From assembly GCF_018687715.1 (NCBI RefSeq), contig NC_056752.1, forward strand, positions 13,905,501-13,969,500: a stretch of 64,000 nucleotides of DNA. The letters run 5' to 3'. The stretch's first letter is position 1; the number at the start of each line of letters is the position of its first letter. Shown in pieces: positions 23,881 to 34,589 of this stretch. Origin of the DNA: Carya illinoinensis (lineage: Eukaryota; Streptophyta; Magnoliopsida; Fagales; Juglandaceae). Below the pieces are notes generated by a model. It made no database searches, had not been told where the DNA came from, and saw nothing but the letters and a program-made list of their open reading frames with translations. Both the position numbers and the translations under genes were made by a program.

Positions 23881-24220
23881 ATTATTACAAAAAAAAATAA
23901 AAAAATTTATGCTCATCATTCCAATTCTCATCATCTCATGATTTGATATTAGATGGTTGAAGACTATTTTTTATATTTCACTTGTGAACCTATCATATAA
24001 TGCCACATTATGAGATGATGAGAAGATGATAAAAAAATAATAAATAGATTTTTTCATTCACAAATATTCTAAAATACTCTCAATATCCAAACTGATATCT
24101 ATATTCAATCTCAACGTTCAACAAGGTTGATATGGTTCTTAGATTCAAGCTGAGACACAGTCTAGTAAGCCATCCTAGTGGCACCTTGGCTTTCGAATGA
24201 GTGTCCCTTTTGAATATTTA

Positions 24221-24442
24221 GGGATTGTTTGGATTCATAAACCATCTCATCCCATCATTATAATTTTTTCAAGTTTTTATACAAAATATAATAAATAATT
24301 CAATTTTTTCAAATCTAAATTCAACTTTTTCAAATCCTAAAATGATAATAATATGAAAAAAATAATATTTTAACAATATTTTATTCAAATTTTAACTTTC
24401 ATTTAAAACTATTTCATCTCATCTCACTATCAAAACAACCCC
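24221..24442. mobile_element. Tourist-like (PIF/Harbinger) MITE
   Basis: A 222-bp element with imperfect inverted ends (GGGATTGTTTGGATT versus GGGGTTGTTTTGATA) and TTA duplications at 24218-24220 and 24443-24445. The 3-bp TTA duplication and GG-starting ends are typical of PIF/Harbinger MITEs. Confidence 0.88.
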
Positions 24443-24445
24443 TTA

Positions 24446-24960
24446 AAGTTCTATTAATACCGATCACTTTTTCCTTTGACGTGGCACCACCACGTAGTTT
24501 ATTAAAAAAAAATAAATAAATCTATTCAAAACAAAATGCCGTATGAAAATACAAAAAATAGAAAGACTGGAACTTTAGGTTCCTTCTATCCATTTTATGT
24601 TTGTGTTATTTCAATGGGACAAAGTGCAATATAAACGGGGCAACATAATAACATTTCTCATATAAGAAAATCTTATAATCAATCCGTCCGCCCTCCATCG
24701 AAAAATAGCCTTCCAATAGATTAATGTCACATATCCTCTTAATTGGAACTACAATGTGATCGCATATCAGGAAATCCTGCTCTCCCTCTCACACTTAGAT
24801 CTCACATTCCCCCATTACAGCCCCTCGCTCCCCCTCTCACTTGCAATCCTTGTAACCCATTATAGCCCCTAGCTCCTATTATCACATTCATATCTCTAGA
24901 GCTCCTCGCCTAGCTCTCGGACAAAAACAAGAAAACCATCACATTCTATCCTCCAACTCT
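24446..24960. other. Non-coding stretch, C/T-rich
   Basis: No gene is recognised. The CTCCCTCTCACACTT-like segments at 24780-24900 are repeated loosely. Sequence continuity suggests it once joined 25963 before the solo LTR inserted. Confidence 0.5.
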
Positions 24961-24965
24961 CTCGC

Positions 24966-25957
24966 TGTGACGCCCCTAACTCCCACGTACAAATACATGA
25001 GAATCGAGGCATCGAGATGATGACAACACGGGTTATCCACTCCAACGACAAGTGCTAAGTGTGTACACATGCAACACGTGTAAGACAAAAGATGCAGCAG
25101 ATAAGTTAAAATCAATCAATTAAGTATCAGAATTATTAAATACAAATTTACATAAATACAAACATTTCAAAAGTAATACAATTATCCAATGAAACATAAA
25201 TAAACCAAAATATAATGTCCGAAGTTGGAAATCAAATCCCATCTCACAAGAAAGTGATCCTTGATCACTCATTCGGCGGAGTTGCATCCTCAAGCTCAAA
25301 CTCCTCAACACCTGCATCAAAATCTACGATATCACATGTAAGTAATAATCTAAATAGCCCGTAAGATAAAAATATATTCAAGCAATAACAATATACATGC
25401 ACATGATGACAAATGCATGAGACTCGAAAATCATTTTCCCCTAAAATGAATATTTTCCAATGCATGCCAAAGTTCTTTTTTGGCTCCAAAACATATCAAG
25501 TCTATTAAAACATCTGCCATTTTTTCAGAAAATTGCCCAATATAAAATCCACAATTTTCCTAAAAAATGGTTCACATATTTCCATTAAACAAATCTCACA
25601 ATTTTTCTAGAAAATGACCCATTATCCATTTATCAAAACCAATATCTAATTTTAATCTGTATGCACCATGATATCCTCTAGGGATTATCCGTACACTTTG
25701 GCTCCCTTTACCACACCACGGGTAACGACCATGCGTGTGACTTCGTAACGAACGATACCCAGTTCTACTCTCAGCGCGCTAGTGGCCAAGCATCCTCTAA
25801 TAATAATAATAATAAAATACTTTGAATTAAATTCTACAGTTATAAATAATAAAATAATATCAATAAAATAATATAAAATTTAAAACAAGAATGCTCATAA
25901 TTATAATAAATAAAATAATTTATTTACTTAAAATATATGTAAATACGGGATATTACA
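24966..25957 (+). mobile_element. Solo LTR, 992 bp (family TGTGACGCCCC)
   Basis: It begins TGTGACGCCCC and ends ATATTACA. It is flanked by a perfect 5-bp duplication CTCGC (24961-24965 and 25958-25962). There is no internal region, so this is a solo LTR left by recombination. It shares long blocks with the solo LTR at 27466-29797, including the AAGTGTGT...GCAGC..GATAA start and the GCCAAGCATCCTCTA block. Confidence 0.92.
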
Positions 25958-25962
25958 CTCGC

Positions 25963-27460
25963 TCTGTCGCTAGAAGATATGAGATGCACTGTGTTCATTT
26001 TTGGTAGATACAAAGAGGCTTGGTTTTGCTTTTGGCAGGGAGGGAGAGGGTGTTGAGAAAGAGAAGACAGAGAGGCAACGCCGGAATTTACTTTGGCTAC
26101 CTTTTTCTTTTCCTTTTTTTGTTAACATTTGCTTCCTGAAATAGGTTTGAACTTTAAAATAGGTTTTTAACAGTCTTTGTGATTTGGAAAACAGACATTG
26201 TAAACTTATTTGTTTTTTCTTTTTCTTTTTGTAATTTAGTTTAATTTTTGGGAGAAAAATGGGAAACTCTGTTTGGAAAATTAACATTCTTTAATTTTAC
26301 TTTAGCAACTCTGTTTGGTTGTCAAGAAAAATAGGGGAAAAAAAAAAAACCCAAACCCATATTCCTATGTCTAAATCAGATCCATACAAAAGGGATTACA
26401 AGCTATATTCTATTTCCATTTTTTTTTTCCTTTTATTTTTTCCTTTAAGAAAGTTTCCATCACTCAAATCTTAGTATCTTGAATCTCTCTAGTTTGGTTT
26501 TGATGAGCAAGCTCTCAATGGTTAGCACCAAAGTCTAAATGTGCTACCCAGGTATTACTTTAGTTGTTGTGGAATATGGATACAAGAAAAATATGTTCTC
26601 TTCAGAGACTGCAGAATGATAGGAACTTCAAAACATAAAGTGACAATGGGAATGGGAACTTCAAAACAGCATCTACAGACCCATATGAACAAATAGAAAT
26701 TGGAAGATAGGCAGCTTCAACGATGAAAACATTTCAGGACTTTTGGACTTGTTGGGTGTGATATACTTCAAAATCCTTTACGTAGAGTTGTTGTTGTGGC
26801 AATCTTTCATTGGGGTCTGTTAAAGTCAAAATAATAGTTTGACCGCTTCAAAGCGGTTTTGTTCTCATACATATATATTTATGTATGAAAAATGTTACAT
26901 TGATTGATAAAATTGAGCAATTATGATTTTTTTTATTTAATGATTAAGGAAATGAATATTAGTAAATTGATATTTCCTTATATTTTTAAAAAATGTTTAA
27001 TGCTATATAAAAAATGGTTGAAGGAAAAACAAATAAAATGTATCTGACTATTTTAATTAGGTATAGATGCTAGGTAACTAGTATAATTGAACTAGACATA
27101 CAATAGTCTCTATAATTGCTACATGAAAGATTCTTTAAAAATAAAGTTCAGAAGTTTCTAAAAAAAGGGAGGACATATTCTAACCACCATAGGCAAGCTG
27201 AATCTGGCCACCCAATGGGTGGTTGAGACCCAAGGCATGGCCCAGGGCTTGTTAGATTCGGCGCCCACAATGGCTTGGTTGGTAAGGGACTCTCACATCT
27301 TTTTTCTTTTCAAAATCTATTCACTTTTTAATTTTCTTCTTAATTTAAATCTTTAAAATAAAATATAGTCTTTTGATATTATATATATTTTAATCTTAAC
27401 AAAATTTCCAAGCAACAATCTTAAATTCTTAATTTAAAAACTTCCATACGTTTTCTATTA
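25963..27460. other. Non-coding stretch
   Basis: A 105-codon open frame on the minus strand (25970-26287) is low-complexity and Lys/Ser-rich with no recognisable family, so I do not call it a gene. 27180-27290 contains TGGCCACCCAATGGGTGGTT-like words, which recur as GTGGCC-rich text at 55800-55930 and may be a dispersed repeat. Confidence 0.5.
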
Positions 27461-27939
27461 AGTTATGTGACGCCCCCAAATCCCCACGCCCGAACACGGG
27501 GAAATCGAGACGTCCGAATGGTGACAACCCGGGTCACCATCCCATCGACGGGTGCCAAGTGTGTGCAAAGGCAACAAATGTGCAAAAGGAAACGCAGCGG
27601 ATAACGAAAGTCATATAACTAAGTACCAGAATTTTTTTCTTAATGTAATACAAGCTGTTTAAAACATACGTAAATAAAATATTACAAAAACCCAAATACA
27701 GTTTTAAACAAATATAAAACATATCATCAGCAACCCGGCGGAGCCGCATCCTCGGGCTCAGCCTCCTCCTCCTCATCCTCATCACCTGCACCAAAAGCTA
27801 CGGAACCACAAATGGTTCCGCAGGTAAGTAAACCCAAACGCTACCAGATAAAAACACATAGGACTCAAACAATATGCATGAAACATGCCCAATGCACAAA
27901 GCCCATAAAACATAATTTTTTTTCCACACACGCCAAAAA

Positions 27940-28100
27940 TTCCATTTGGCCCAAAAACATATCCTTTCCGAAAAACACGCCAAAAGTCACATTTGGCCGC
28001 CAAAAGTCCATTTGGCCCAATATCTCGCCAGAAGTCCATCCGGCCCAATATCTCGCCAGAAGTCCATCTGGCCCATGCCAAAAGTCCCATTTGGCCTCAC
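27940..28100 (+). repeat. Tandem repeats in the solo LTR
   Basis: Degenerate units built on CGCCAGAAGTCCATCTGGCC repeat about four to six times, with a spacing of 28 bases in the best copies. Confidence 0.85.
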
Positions 28101-28213
28101 AAACCATTATCCAATTTTAACCGTATACACCATGACCTCCCCTAGGAGTCATCCGCACACCCTGGCTCTAGTGTCACACCGTAGAGTACCACCACGCATG
28201 TGACACCTAACGA

Positions 28214-28350
28214 GCGATGCCCAGTTCCGCGCCCCACGCGTTCGTAGCCAAGCATCCTCTAGCCCTCGCCAGCGAAGGGCCATGGAGTCGGTGAGTAGGG
28301 CGATGCCCGGTTCCGCGCCCGGCGCGTTCGTAGCCAAGCATCCCCTAGCC
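28214..28350 (+). repeat. 86-bp spaced duplication in the solo LTR
   Basis: About 50 bases containing GCGTTCGTAGCCAAGCATC occur twice (near 28214-28265 and 28300-28350), offset by 86. The shorter solo LTR has one related copy. Confidence 0.85.
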
Positions 28351-29809
28351 CCGCTCCCGTCATCGCTCTCGACAACTCAGGGGACATCACTCAGTTTATT
28401 CCGCTCCCGAGTGACCAGAGGAGCTCCACCGAGATAATAACCCATCCCGGCTTGGGCTCGTGATACGCACGCACCCGCAATACACTTACGCCAATACACA
28501 GGCTTTTCACATAAATCCACAAACACACGTGCATGCACCATGTAATGCCATAACAATGCATAATAAAATAATCCAACAATCATAAATCAAATAAACAGGC
28601 AACTCCGTCCTCCATCCATCCGACCCCCGAAACTCCTCGGACTCAGTTCGGAATCAACAACCAACAACAGTAAATAATTGAATGAGAAATATATATTAAA
28701 ATCTGAAAATAGGGTTTGGAAAATACTTACAGCGCTATATGACAATTTTAGAAAACAAGCGGCGTTGCAAACGGTGGAGGAAAAGCAACGTAACAGTGTA
28801 ATTTACACTGTTGCCGTGGGTAATAAATTATCCACTTTCGAACGAGGACAAACCAAAGCTCGGGATTGATAGGGAAGGGTCTTGAGATATTTATGAAGTT
28901 AAAGGAAACGAGTTTTGGCCGTGGGTGGTGGTGGAAACGGCGGTCGAAGGCCAAAAAGGGGCTGAACGGAGATGAGCTCGTGGGAGCTACTCCGGCAACG
29001 GATCGGGGCCGAAATTAGGTGGGTTAGGTCGGCAAGAGGTAAGGGAAGAAGCTGTGAAGAGATGGTGGCCGGAGGTGGTGCGACGGCGCCGGAATCGGTG
29101 AAAAACCGTGTGGCTTCAAAGGGCTTTTCCGGCCAAACGGCCGGCCGGATGGGGGAGATATTTGGTGGGAAGGTGCGCCGGAGGGAGGGGGTTCGAACGA
29201 GACCGGCGGCGAGCCAAACGGTGGCCGGACGGCGGCGGTCTGGGCTGAAGAAGATTCCGGCAACAGGGGCAAAAACAGAGCAGGTGCAGCGACTTCCGGC
29301 GGCTCTCGAAAGCTAACGGCTGGTCCAATGGCTCTGAAAATTGGTGAGGATGATCTATGGTGGAAGGGGAAGAGGATGGTGGTGACGGTGCATCAAACGG
29401 TGGCCGGACGGCGGAGAACCGGCCGGTCAAAGGGGCAGCGACGGGATGGATAAATGAGAGAAAAACGCACGGGGGGGGAGGGGTCGACGCACGGGAAGAA
29501 AAGCAGGAGAAGAAAAAGAAAAAAGAAAAAAAAGAAAGAAGAAGAAAAAGGAAAGAGAAAAAGGAAAAAGGAAAAAGATGTGAAAAGAAATGAGGTCCAA
29601 TCCTCACTCCGGGAAAACAAAACAAACCGCCGAAAAGAGATTAAAAACCACAAAACAACTAAAAGAAATAAAACACAACATCAAGTAAATTAAAAACCAA
29701 TTTTAAAACGCATGTAAATTAAAATAATAAACTAATATATTAATTAAAATAAAAACAACCATTTCAACGAAAATACACTCAAAAGCGGGTCATCACAAGT
29801 TAGCTAGAT

Positions 29810-30056
29810 AGAAATTTATTTATTTATTTATTTTTATTGATACCAAGTGTTCGAAAACTGGGTCCCGACTAATCTCGATTGTGCACATGCCTCAATAAGG
29901 AGTTTCTCCGTAAGTGCACATCATGTAATTCTAGAAAGGAAAAAATTTTCCAATTTGATGACACCTTGATATTGTTTGCACTCAAGGAGATTTGAATCTT
30001 CGATTTGGGGAGCATACCCCTAAATCCAAAACCTTTACCACTTGAGCCAATCTTAG
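29810..30056 (-). mobile_element. tRNA-derived SINE, copy 2
   Basis: Minus-strand head with TGGCTCAAGTGGTAAAGG (A box) and AGATTCAAATCTCC (B box region), and an A-rich tail corresponding to the TTTATTTATTT run at 29815-29837. It sits immediately right of the solo LTR's target duplication. Its own target duplication is unclear. Confidence 0.8.
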
Positions 30057-30801
30057 GAATTAATAGAATTAGTAAATGAAGAGACATATATCAAGCTTGT
30101 TCTAGACTGTGTATTATTCTTGAAAAAGTGCGAATTGAGGGAATCTCATTTGGGAGAGAGAAAATGGGATTAATAACCAAATTTTCTTTAAATTTGTTCT
30201 TTAAAATTGTTATCCTATTTGTAAAAATATATAAAGAATGTACAAAATAGGTTTTTCTTTCCCAAAACATAAAGAAAAGAAAAAGTTGTTTGTTCTAGAC
30301 ATATTTTGCACCCTCTACTCTCTACAAAACCTACAACCAAAGAAGTGGAAAGGCTTGAAGGGTATAGAAACTTCTCTATGCCTTAGGTCAGATGAATTGG
30401 TTAATCTTCCTTATATAATTAAGGAGTAATTTTTTTCGTACCTGATGGAAGATCATCGATGGATATATATATAGAGTGATGAGGGAACCCCCATTGAGCC
30501 TTGTAACAACCTAGTCACTTATTTAAAATCAAGTCCGGACTTTATTATTTGAATTTTCCTTGTTATCTCGATCTTATTTATCGAGTTTGTTGGATTGTCT
30601 TAGCCGGTATGACCTTGATAAGCCCTTACCCAGTCAGCTTATCAAAGACCCATAGGCCATAGCCTATAAGAGATGTTTGCTCGGGACACATCTACCTGGG
30701 CCAGGCACTTAGGGATATGCAGTCAAGCCCATCAAATCAGGTGGGGGATTTAGGCCCTTCCATTGTCATTGGTTGTTCATCAAAATGTTAGTTATGGAAA
30801 A

Positions 30802-30974
30802 AAAGAAATGATATTTGCAGTCGTGGTTGTGCAAGTGGAGTGCAGTCGCTTTGAAAAAAATGAATTAATATGGGACCCACATGAAAAAAAACTAACTTTT
30901 TAATCATGGACCCCACTCTTTTTCAAAGTGATTGCGCGGCGTTTGCAATTCCGCGACTGTATGTAACATTGCCC
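30802..30974. mobile_element. hAT-type MITE (family A), copy 3
   Basis: A 173-bp element in opposite orientation to the copies at 13207 and 23563, with a perfect 8-bp duplication ATGGAAAA (30794-30801 and 30975-30982). Confidence 0.9.
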
Positions 30975-30982
30975 ATGGAAAA

Positions 30983-31465
30983 AATAATTGTGAAAATACT
31001 TTGTTTCAACCATATTCAAGGATGATAGTTATTACCTAAAGTCACATGGCCTGATTAGCATTATCCTCAATTTCAAAATAGAGGTATAGAATTCCAAACT
31101 CCCCTCCCTAAATATATCAAAAAGAAAAAAAAATGATAGTTATTATAACAAAGTCAGGTGATAGAAGTACTGGTAGTGCCTACACTAGTTAACTCAAAGA
31201 AAATGAAATGAAAGGAAGTAAAGAGCAACACCTTTTTCTACACAGAGAGAAAACTACATAAGAAGACCAAAAATCCATTGGAGCCCAACAACTATGGGGC
31301 AAATTCATTACTCACATATAAAATTAAACAAATTATTTATTGATCATATAGCAAATGAAGATGAGCCGACAGATAGGAATTGAACGAGGATGATTCAATG
31401 GCTAGGGGTAGTGGTAGCTTGTGAGTGAAGAAGAGAGGGTTTTGGGCAACGGCAAAAAGAAACGA

Positions 31466-31514
<49 letters not shown>

Positions 31515-32230
31515 GAAATGGATGGTTTTGAGCCATGAGGAGTTAGGGTTAAAAATGGTCGTACGATATGATGCCGTTTGAGTGGGGGAAAACAACACCA
31601 TTTTAATTAATGGGCATTAGGTCGAGATACTAAATTTGTAACCTAAACGACACTGTTTTATATAACTTAAACGGCGCCATCTTAGTTGAAATAGGTTGGG
31701 GTGTGTTTTTTTTTTTAAACTATTTTTTCCCTCAACCCAAATTGAATTTTTGTTTAAACTTTATTTAAAAAACACTTTTTTTTCTAGTTATTTTAAACAC
31801 TTAATTTAATTGTTTGTATTGAATCATCAAAGCATAAAAATGATTAATTTACTAGTATTAACTTATGTGTAGCTTATAAGTTATAACTACTAACAGCTGT
31901 TCTATATCTACAATTACACACCATCATTTTTCTTGTTACATTCTACTATATTAGAATCTAGATAACAGATAAATAGTCTTACAATATATACATTATATAT
32001 GATACAATGACTCACTATTAGTTAGTCAAGTTTCATCATCTACCTTAACATATGTAATATGTATAATAGTAAAACTATGATGTGTAGTGCGTACATTTAA
32101 TTGATTATTAATATATTAATATTATTATTTAACAATTATCACATTAATTATTGGTCTATTATTATTTTTGAATTTAATTATATAAATTTAACTTGGTATA
32201 GCTTAATTTATTGTAGCCTGTAAACCTAAT
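30983..32230. other. Non-coding stretch with GA microsatellite
   Basis: No gene is supported. A short minus-strand frame at 31395-31601 is mostly the translated (CT)n repeat. Confidence 0.5.
31469..31512 (+). repeat. (GA)n microsatellite
   Basis: About 22 GA units. Confidence 0.95.
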
Positions 32231-32239
32231 TTGTTTTTA

Positions 32240-32425
32240 AAGATGAGATGAGATGAGATTAAAGTTAAAAATTAAATAAAATATTGTTACAATATATATT
32301 TTTTAATATTATTTTTATTTTAAAATTTGAAAAATTTTAATTGTTTATTTTATTTTATGTAAAAATTTTAAAAAATTATAATGATTAGATTAGTTGAAAT
32401 GAATTGTGAAAATAAACGGGTGCTT
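32240..32425. mobile_element. Tourist-like MITE copy
   Basis: It has GATGAGATGAGATGAGATT at one end and the shared ATAATGATTAGATTAGTTG-type end. Boundaries are approximate. Confidence 0.6.
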
Positions 32426-32942
32426 AGCAGAAAATGACATGAAGTTGATTGATTGGAACGTGTAAAAGCCACTTTTACCAATACATCCCAATCAAAGATG
32501 CACCCATTATTCCGGGGTCATTTGCTGTCTAATCTCTCATATCCGATTTCCGACGGATAGAATGCTACTACGGTCATACATGGTAGAAGACAAGTCTGGT
32601 TGGCCCCTCGTACCTTATCATTTAGAAAAACATAAAAACAAACAAAAAAAATAAAAGAAAAGAATGACACAAAGATAAATCCAAAGTTTCTCTCCTAACT
32701 CATCAGTGTTAACTCGTCCTCACAGTTCATTGCAACGGGGTATTTTTGAAACCACCTTGCAGAGGGTCAAAGAAAATCTTTTGATGAAATGTTAAATTCA
32801 GAATATTTTCGCCCCAACATATTCGCATATCTCAGCACTTCTGTAATTAAAACTTTACAAAGATAAATGTCTAAAAGATATTCAAAACAGTTGCTTACCC
32901 TTATGAATCAATCTTCACAAGGCGCAGGTGAAACGCTGTACA

Positions 32943-33429
32943 CTAGAAAGGAGGTAACATCCATCCTACAGTCCATCCCAGAAGCAAGCCAGCACCAACG
33001 AGACTCATTCCCAAAGCAAAAGCAGCAGCACACCTTTTGACATCATGTCGTGGTCGCCCTCGCTGGACTCTTCTCCTCTTGGTAGCCTTCTGCCAGTTCT
33101 TTCGCTGTTTCCAACCTTTGTAAGCCATCTTTGGAACGACCACAGGGAAGGGAGTGGAAATTGATTGGTCGGTATTTTTAATCTGCATGTAAAGGGATTC
33201 TAGCTGCAGCAGTTGGAACCACTGCTTATAGGCAAAAAGTTGTGAGGCTTGTCTGAAGAAGAGCTTAAGAATATGCTCCTTCTCAGCATAAGCCTGCTTT
33301 GCTGCCTTCTCAGCTTCCCTTGCACGGGTTTGAGAATGGCAGAGTGCTTCAATCAGCAGAGCTTTTCCATGGACACCTTCAGAAACTTGTAATGCCTTCG
33401 TGATATCTTTGTGGTTTGTGCTATAACTG
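32943..33429 (-). CDS. Membrane-protein gene, coding exon 2
   Basis: It starts after TAG at 33430 or, using a tandem acceptor, after CAG three bases further (33426). It encodes the helical region, basic cluster and tail anchor, with stop TAG at 32945-32943. Confidence 0.85.
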
Positions 33430-34560
33430 CTATTAAATTGCAAGACCGAACAAAAATCTAAGAGGATGTGTACAAAAACTTTAAGACACGTAAAAGCTTA
33501 ACCAACAAAATCAACATAAGAGAATTACTAATATCTGCAGTAGTGAGATGAAAGAAAGGGATGATTTCATCCCAGAGTGAAAATGATGGTAATCTAATTT
33601 ATACCTGAATGACTTGTCAGAACCATATTGTGAACACCCTTCTTCAGATGAAGCCACCTCATTTCCATCTGCTTTCCCGGAATCAGGAAAGCCCTGTGCT
33701 TGAGTCCTATTGGAAATGCTACCAGTTCTGGCCTTCCGATCAGAATATGACAGCAATGCTTCATTATGATCAATGCAGCCACTATGAACATATGGGTGCT
33801 TCCCTACATAAATTTTCTGAGGTGGGGGGAGATCACAATTCTCAATATGGTTAAGTGACTTCTTCACGACCAAGAAGGCCAATTCTTCTTTATCTGTTGT
33901 TTGCCACCATGGTCCTGTCTTATAATCCCCAATCCATGGAGATTCTGGATTTAAGCTACACTCATTGGCTTGCTTGGAAACTGGAAAACCAACAGGATCC
34001 ATATCCAAGTGTTCGTATCTCCCCCTTACTTCCATTAGTTCACAATACTCAGCATTCTTACAATATGAAGCATTTACCTCTTCCTTTCTGGCTTCGACAG
34101 CTTTGTTCATACGAACAGCAGAGAGACCATATTGCCTATCAAGAGAAGACTTGCAGTTCTTATCATTATCGTCATTAATAATGTCCCCTTTTTTAGGGCG
34201 GACCTCATCGAGCTTAGCTGTTGAATTTACAGTGCCAGCTCCTAAGGTGTCCACTTTGGCCTCCAATGCAACCAATTGTTCATATGTTAAGCCCTTTTGG
34301 TTCGCATTGCTTGGTTGCAATTGGAGCCAGCATCTTGTGTCGGGGGGAAGATTGGAAAACGAAGGATTCCTTTTAGGCATAAAAATAGAGAAAGGATGAT
34401 ATTGCCCATCTGTATTATTGGTAGGTCCAGTGTCAACCTGCTTAGATGCTGAAGATGATGATTGGCAGCAAGCTAACTTCGGAGCTCTTTTGGCATCTTC
34501 TTGGACAAAGCAGCGATTAGCTGCTCTCTGCCATGCAGCTCTTGCTTCTGCTACCGCCAT
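32943..34560 (-). CDS. Tail-anchored membrane protein of unknown function (two coding exons)
   Basis: Joining 33605-34560 and 32943-33429 gives 480 codons plus stop. The N-terminus MAVAEARAAWQRAANRCFVQ precedes a Cys/Ser-rich linker. The middle has PPDTRCWLQLQP, GLTYEQLVALEAKV and a WWQTTDKEELAFLVVKKSLN segment. The second exon encodes a long helical, Ala/Lys/Glu-rich region, a basic cluster KATKRRRVQRGRPRHDVKR, and a C-terminal hydrophobic span FALGMSLVGAGLLLGWTVGW that ends six residues before the stop. From memory it corresponds to Arabidopsis At2g46550 (annotated only as a transmembrane protein). Function is unknown. The start is the ATG at 34560 because an in-frame ATG at 34593 lies within a likely intron acceptor (CTATGCAG). 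Confidence 0.85.
33605..34560 (-). CDS. Membrane-protein gene, coding exon 1
   Basis: 956 coding bases, ending TCATTCAG before donor GTATAAAT (phase 2). The frame stays open upstream to 34593, through the putative acceptor. Confidence 0.85.
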
Positions 34561-34562
34561 CA

Positions 34563-34583
34563 CTATTTTACTCTTTGACACAT
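34563..34583 (-). promoter_or_regulatory. Six-codon upstream ORF before the membrane-protein start
   Basis: If transcription or splicing includes this leader, ATG TGT CAA AGA GTA AAA TAG lies ahead of the main ATG, with two bases between its stop and the main start codon. Its presence in the mRNA depends on the acceptor CTATGCAG at about 34588. Confidence 0.55.
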
Positions 34584-34589
34584 TTTTCT

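Larger units (their letters stand above)
27466..29797 (+). mobile_element. Solo LTR, 2332 bp (family TGTGACGCCCC)
   Basis: It begins TGTGACGCCCCC and ends GGGTCATCACA, with a perfect 5-bp duplication AGTTA at 27461-27465 and 29798-29802. It has no gag-pol. The middle (28900-29480) is GC-rich and open in several frames on both strands, which reflects composition rather than genes. It ends with a long purine tract (about 29500-29580). Compared with the 992-bp relative it holds roughly 1.3 kb more sequence. Confidence 0.92.

Noticed and set aside
25970..26287. 105-codon Lys/Ser-rich minus frame
   Set aside because: Low complexity, beside a solo LTR, with no homologue that I recognise.
27940..28100. 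Possible CRISPR-like or satellite array
   Set aside because: Degenerate units without unique spacers, contained in an LTR of a plant retroelement.
29116..29625. 169-codon Pro/Ser/Phe-rich minus frame and a 114-codon plus frame at 28972-29316
   Set aside because: They overlap on opposite strands inside a solo LTR with GC-rich and purine-rich composition, so the frames are compositional artefacts.
31395..31601. Ser-Leu repeat frame
   Set aside because: It is driven by a (CT)n microsatellite.
33855..34399. Plus-strand frames opposite the membrane-protein exon
   Set aside because: They are shadows of a strongly supported minus-strand coding exon.
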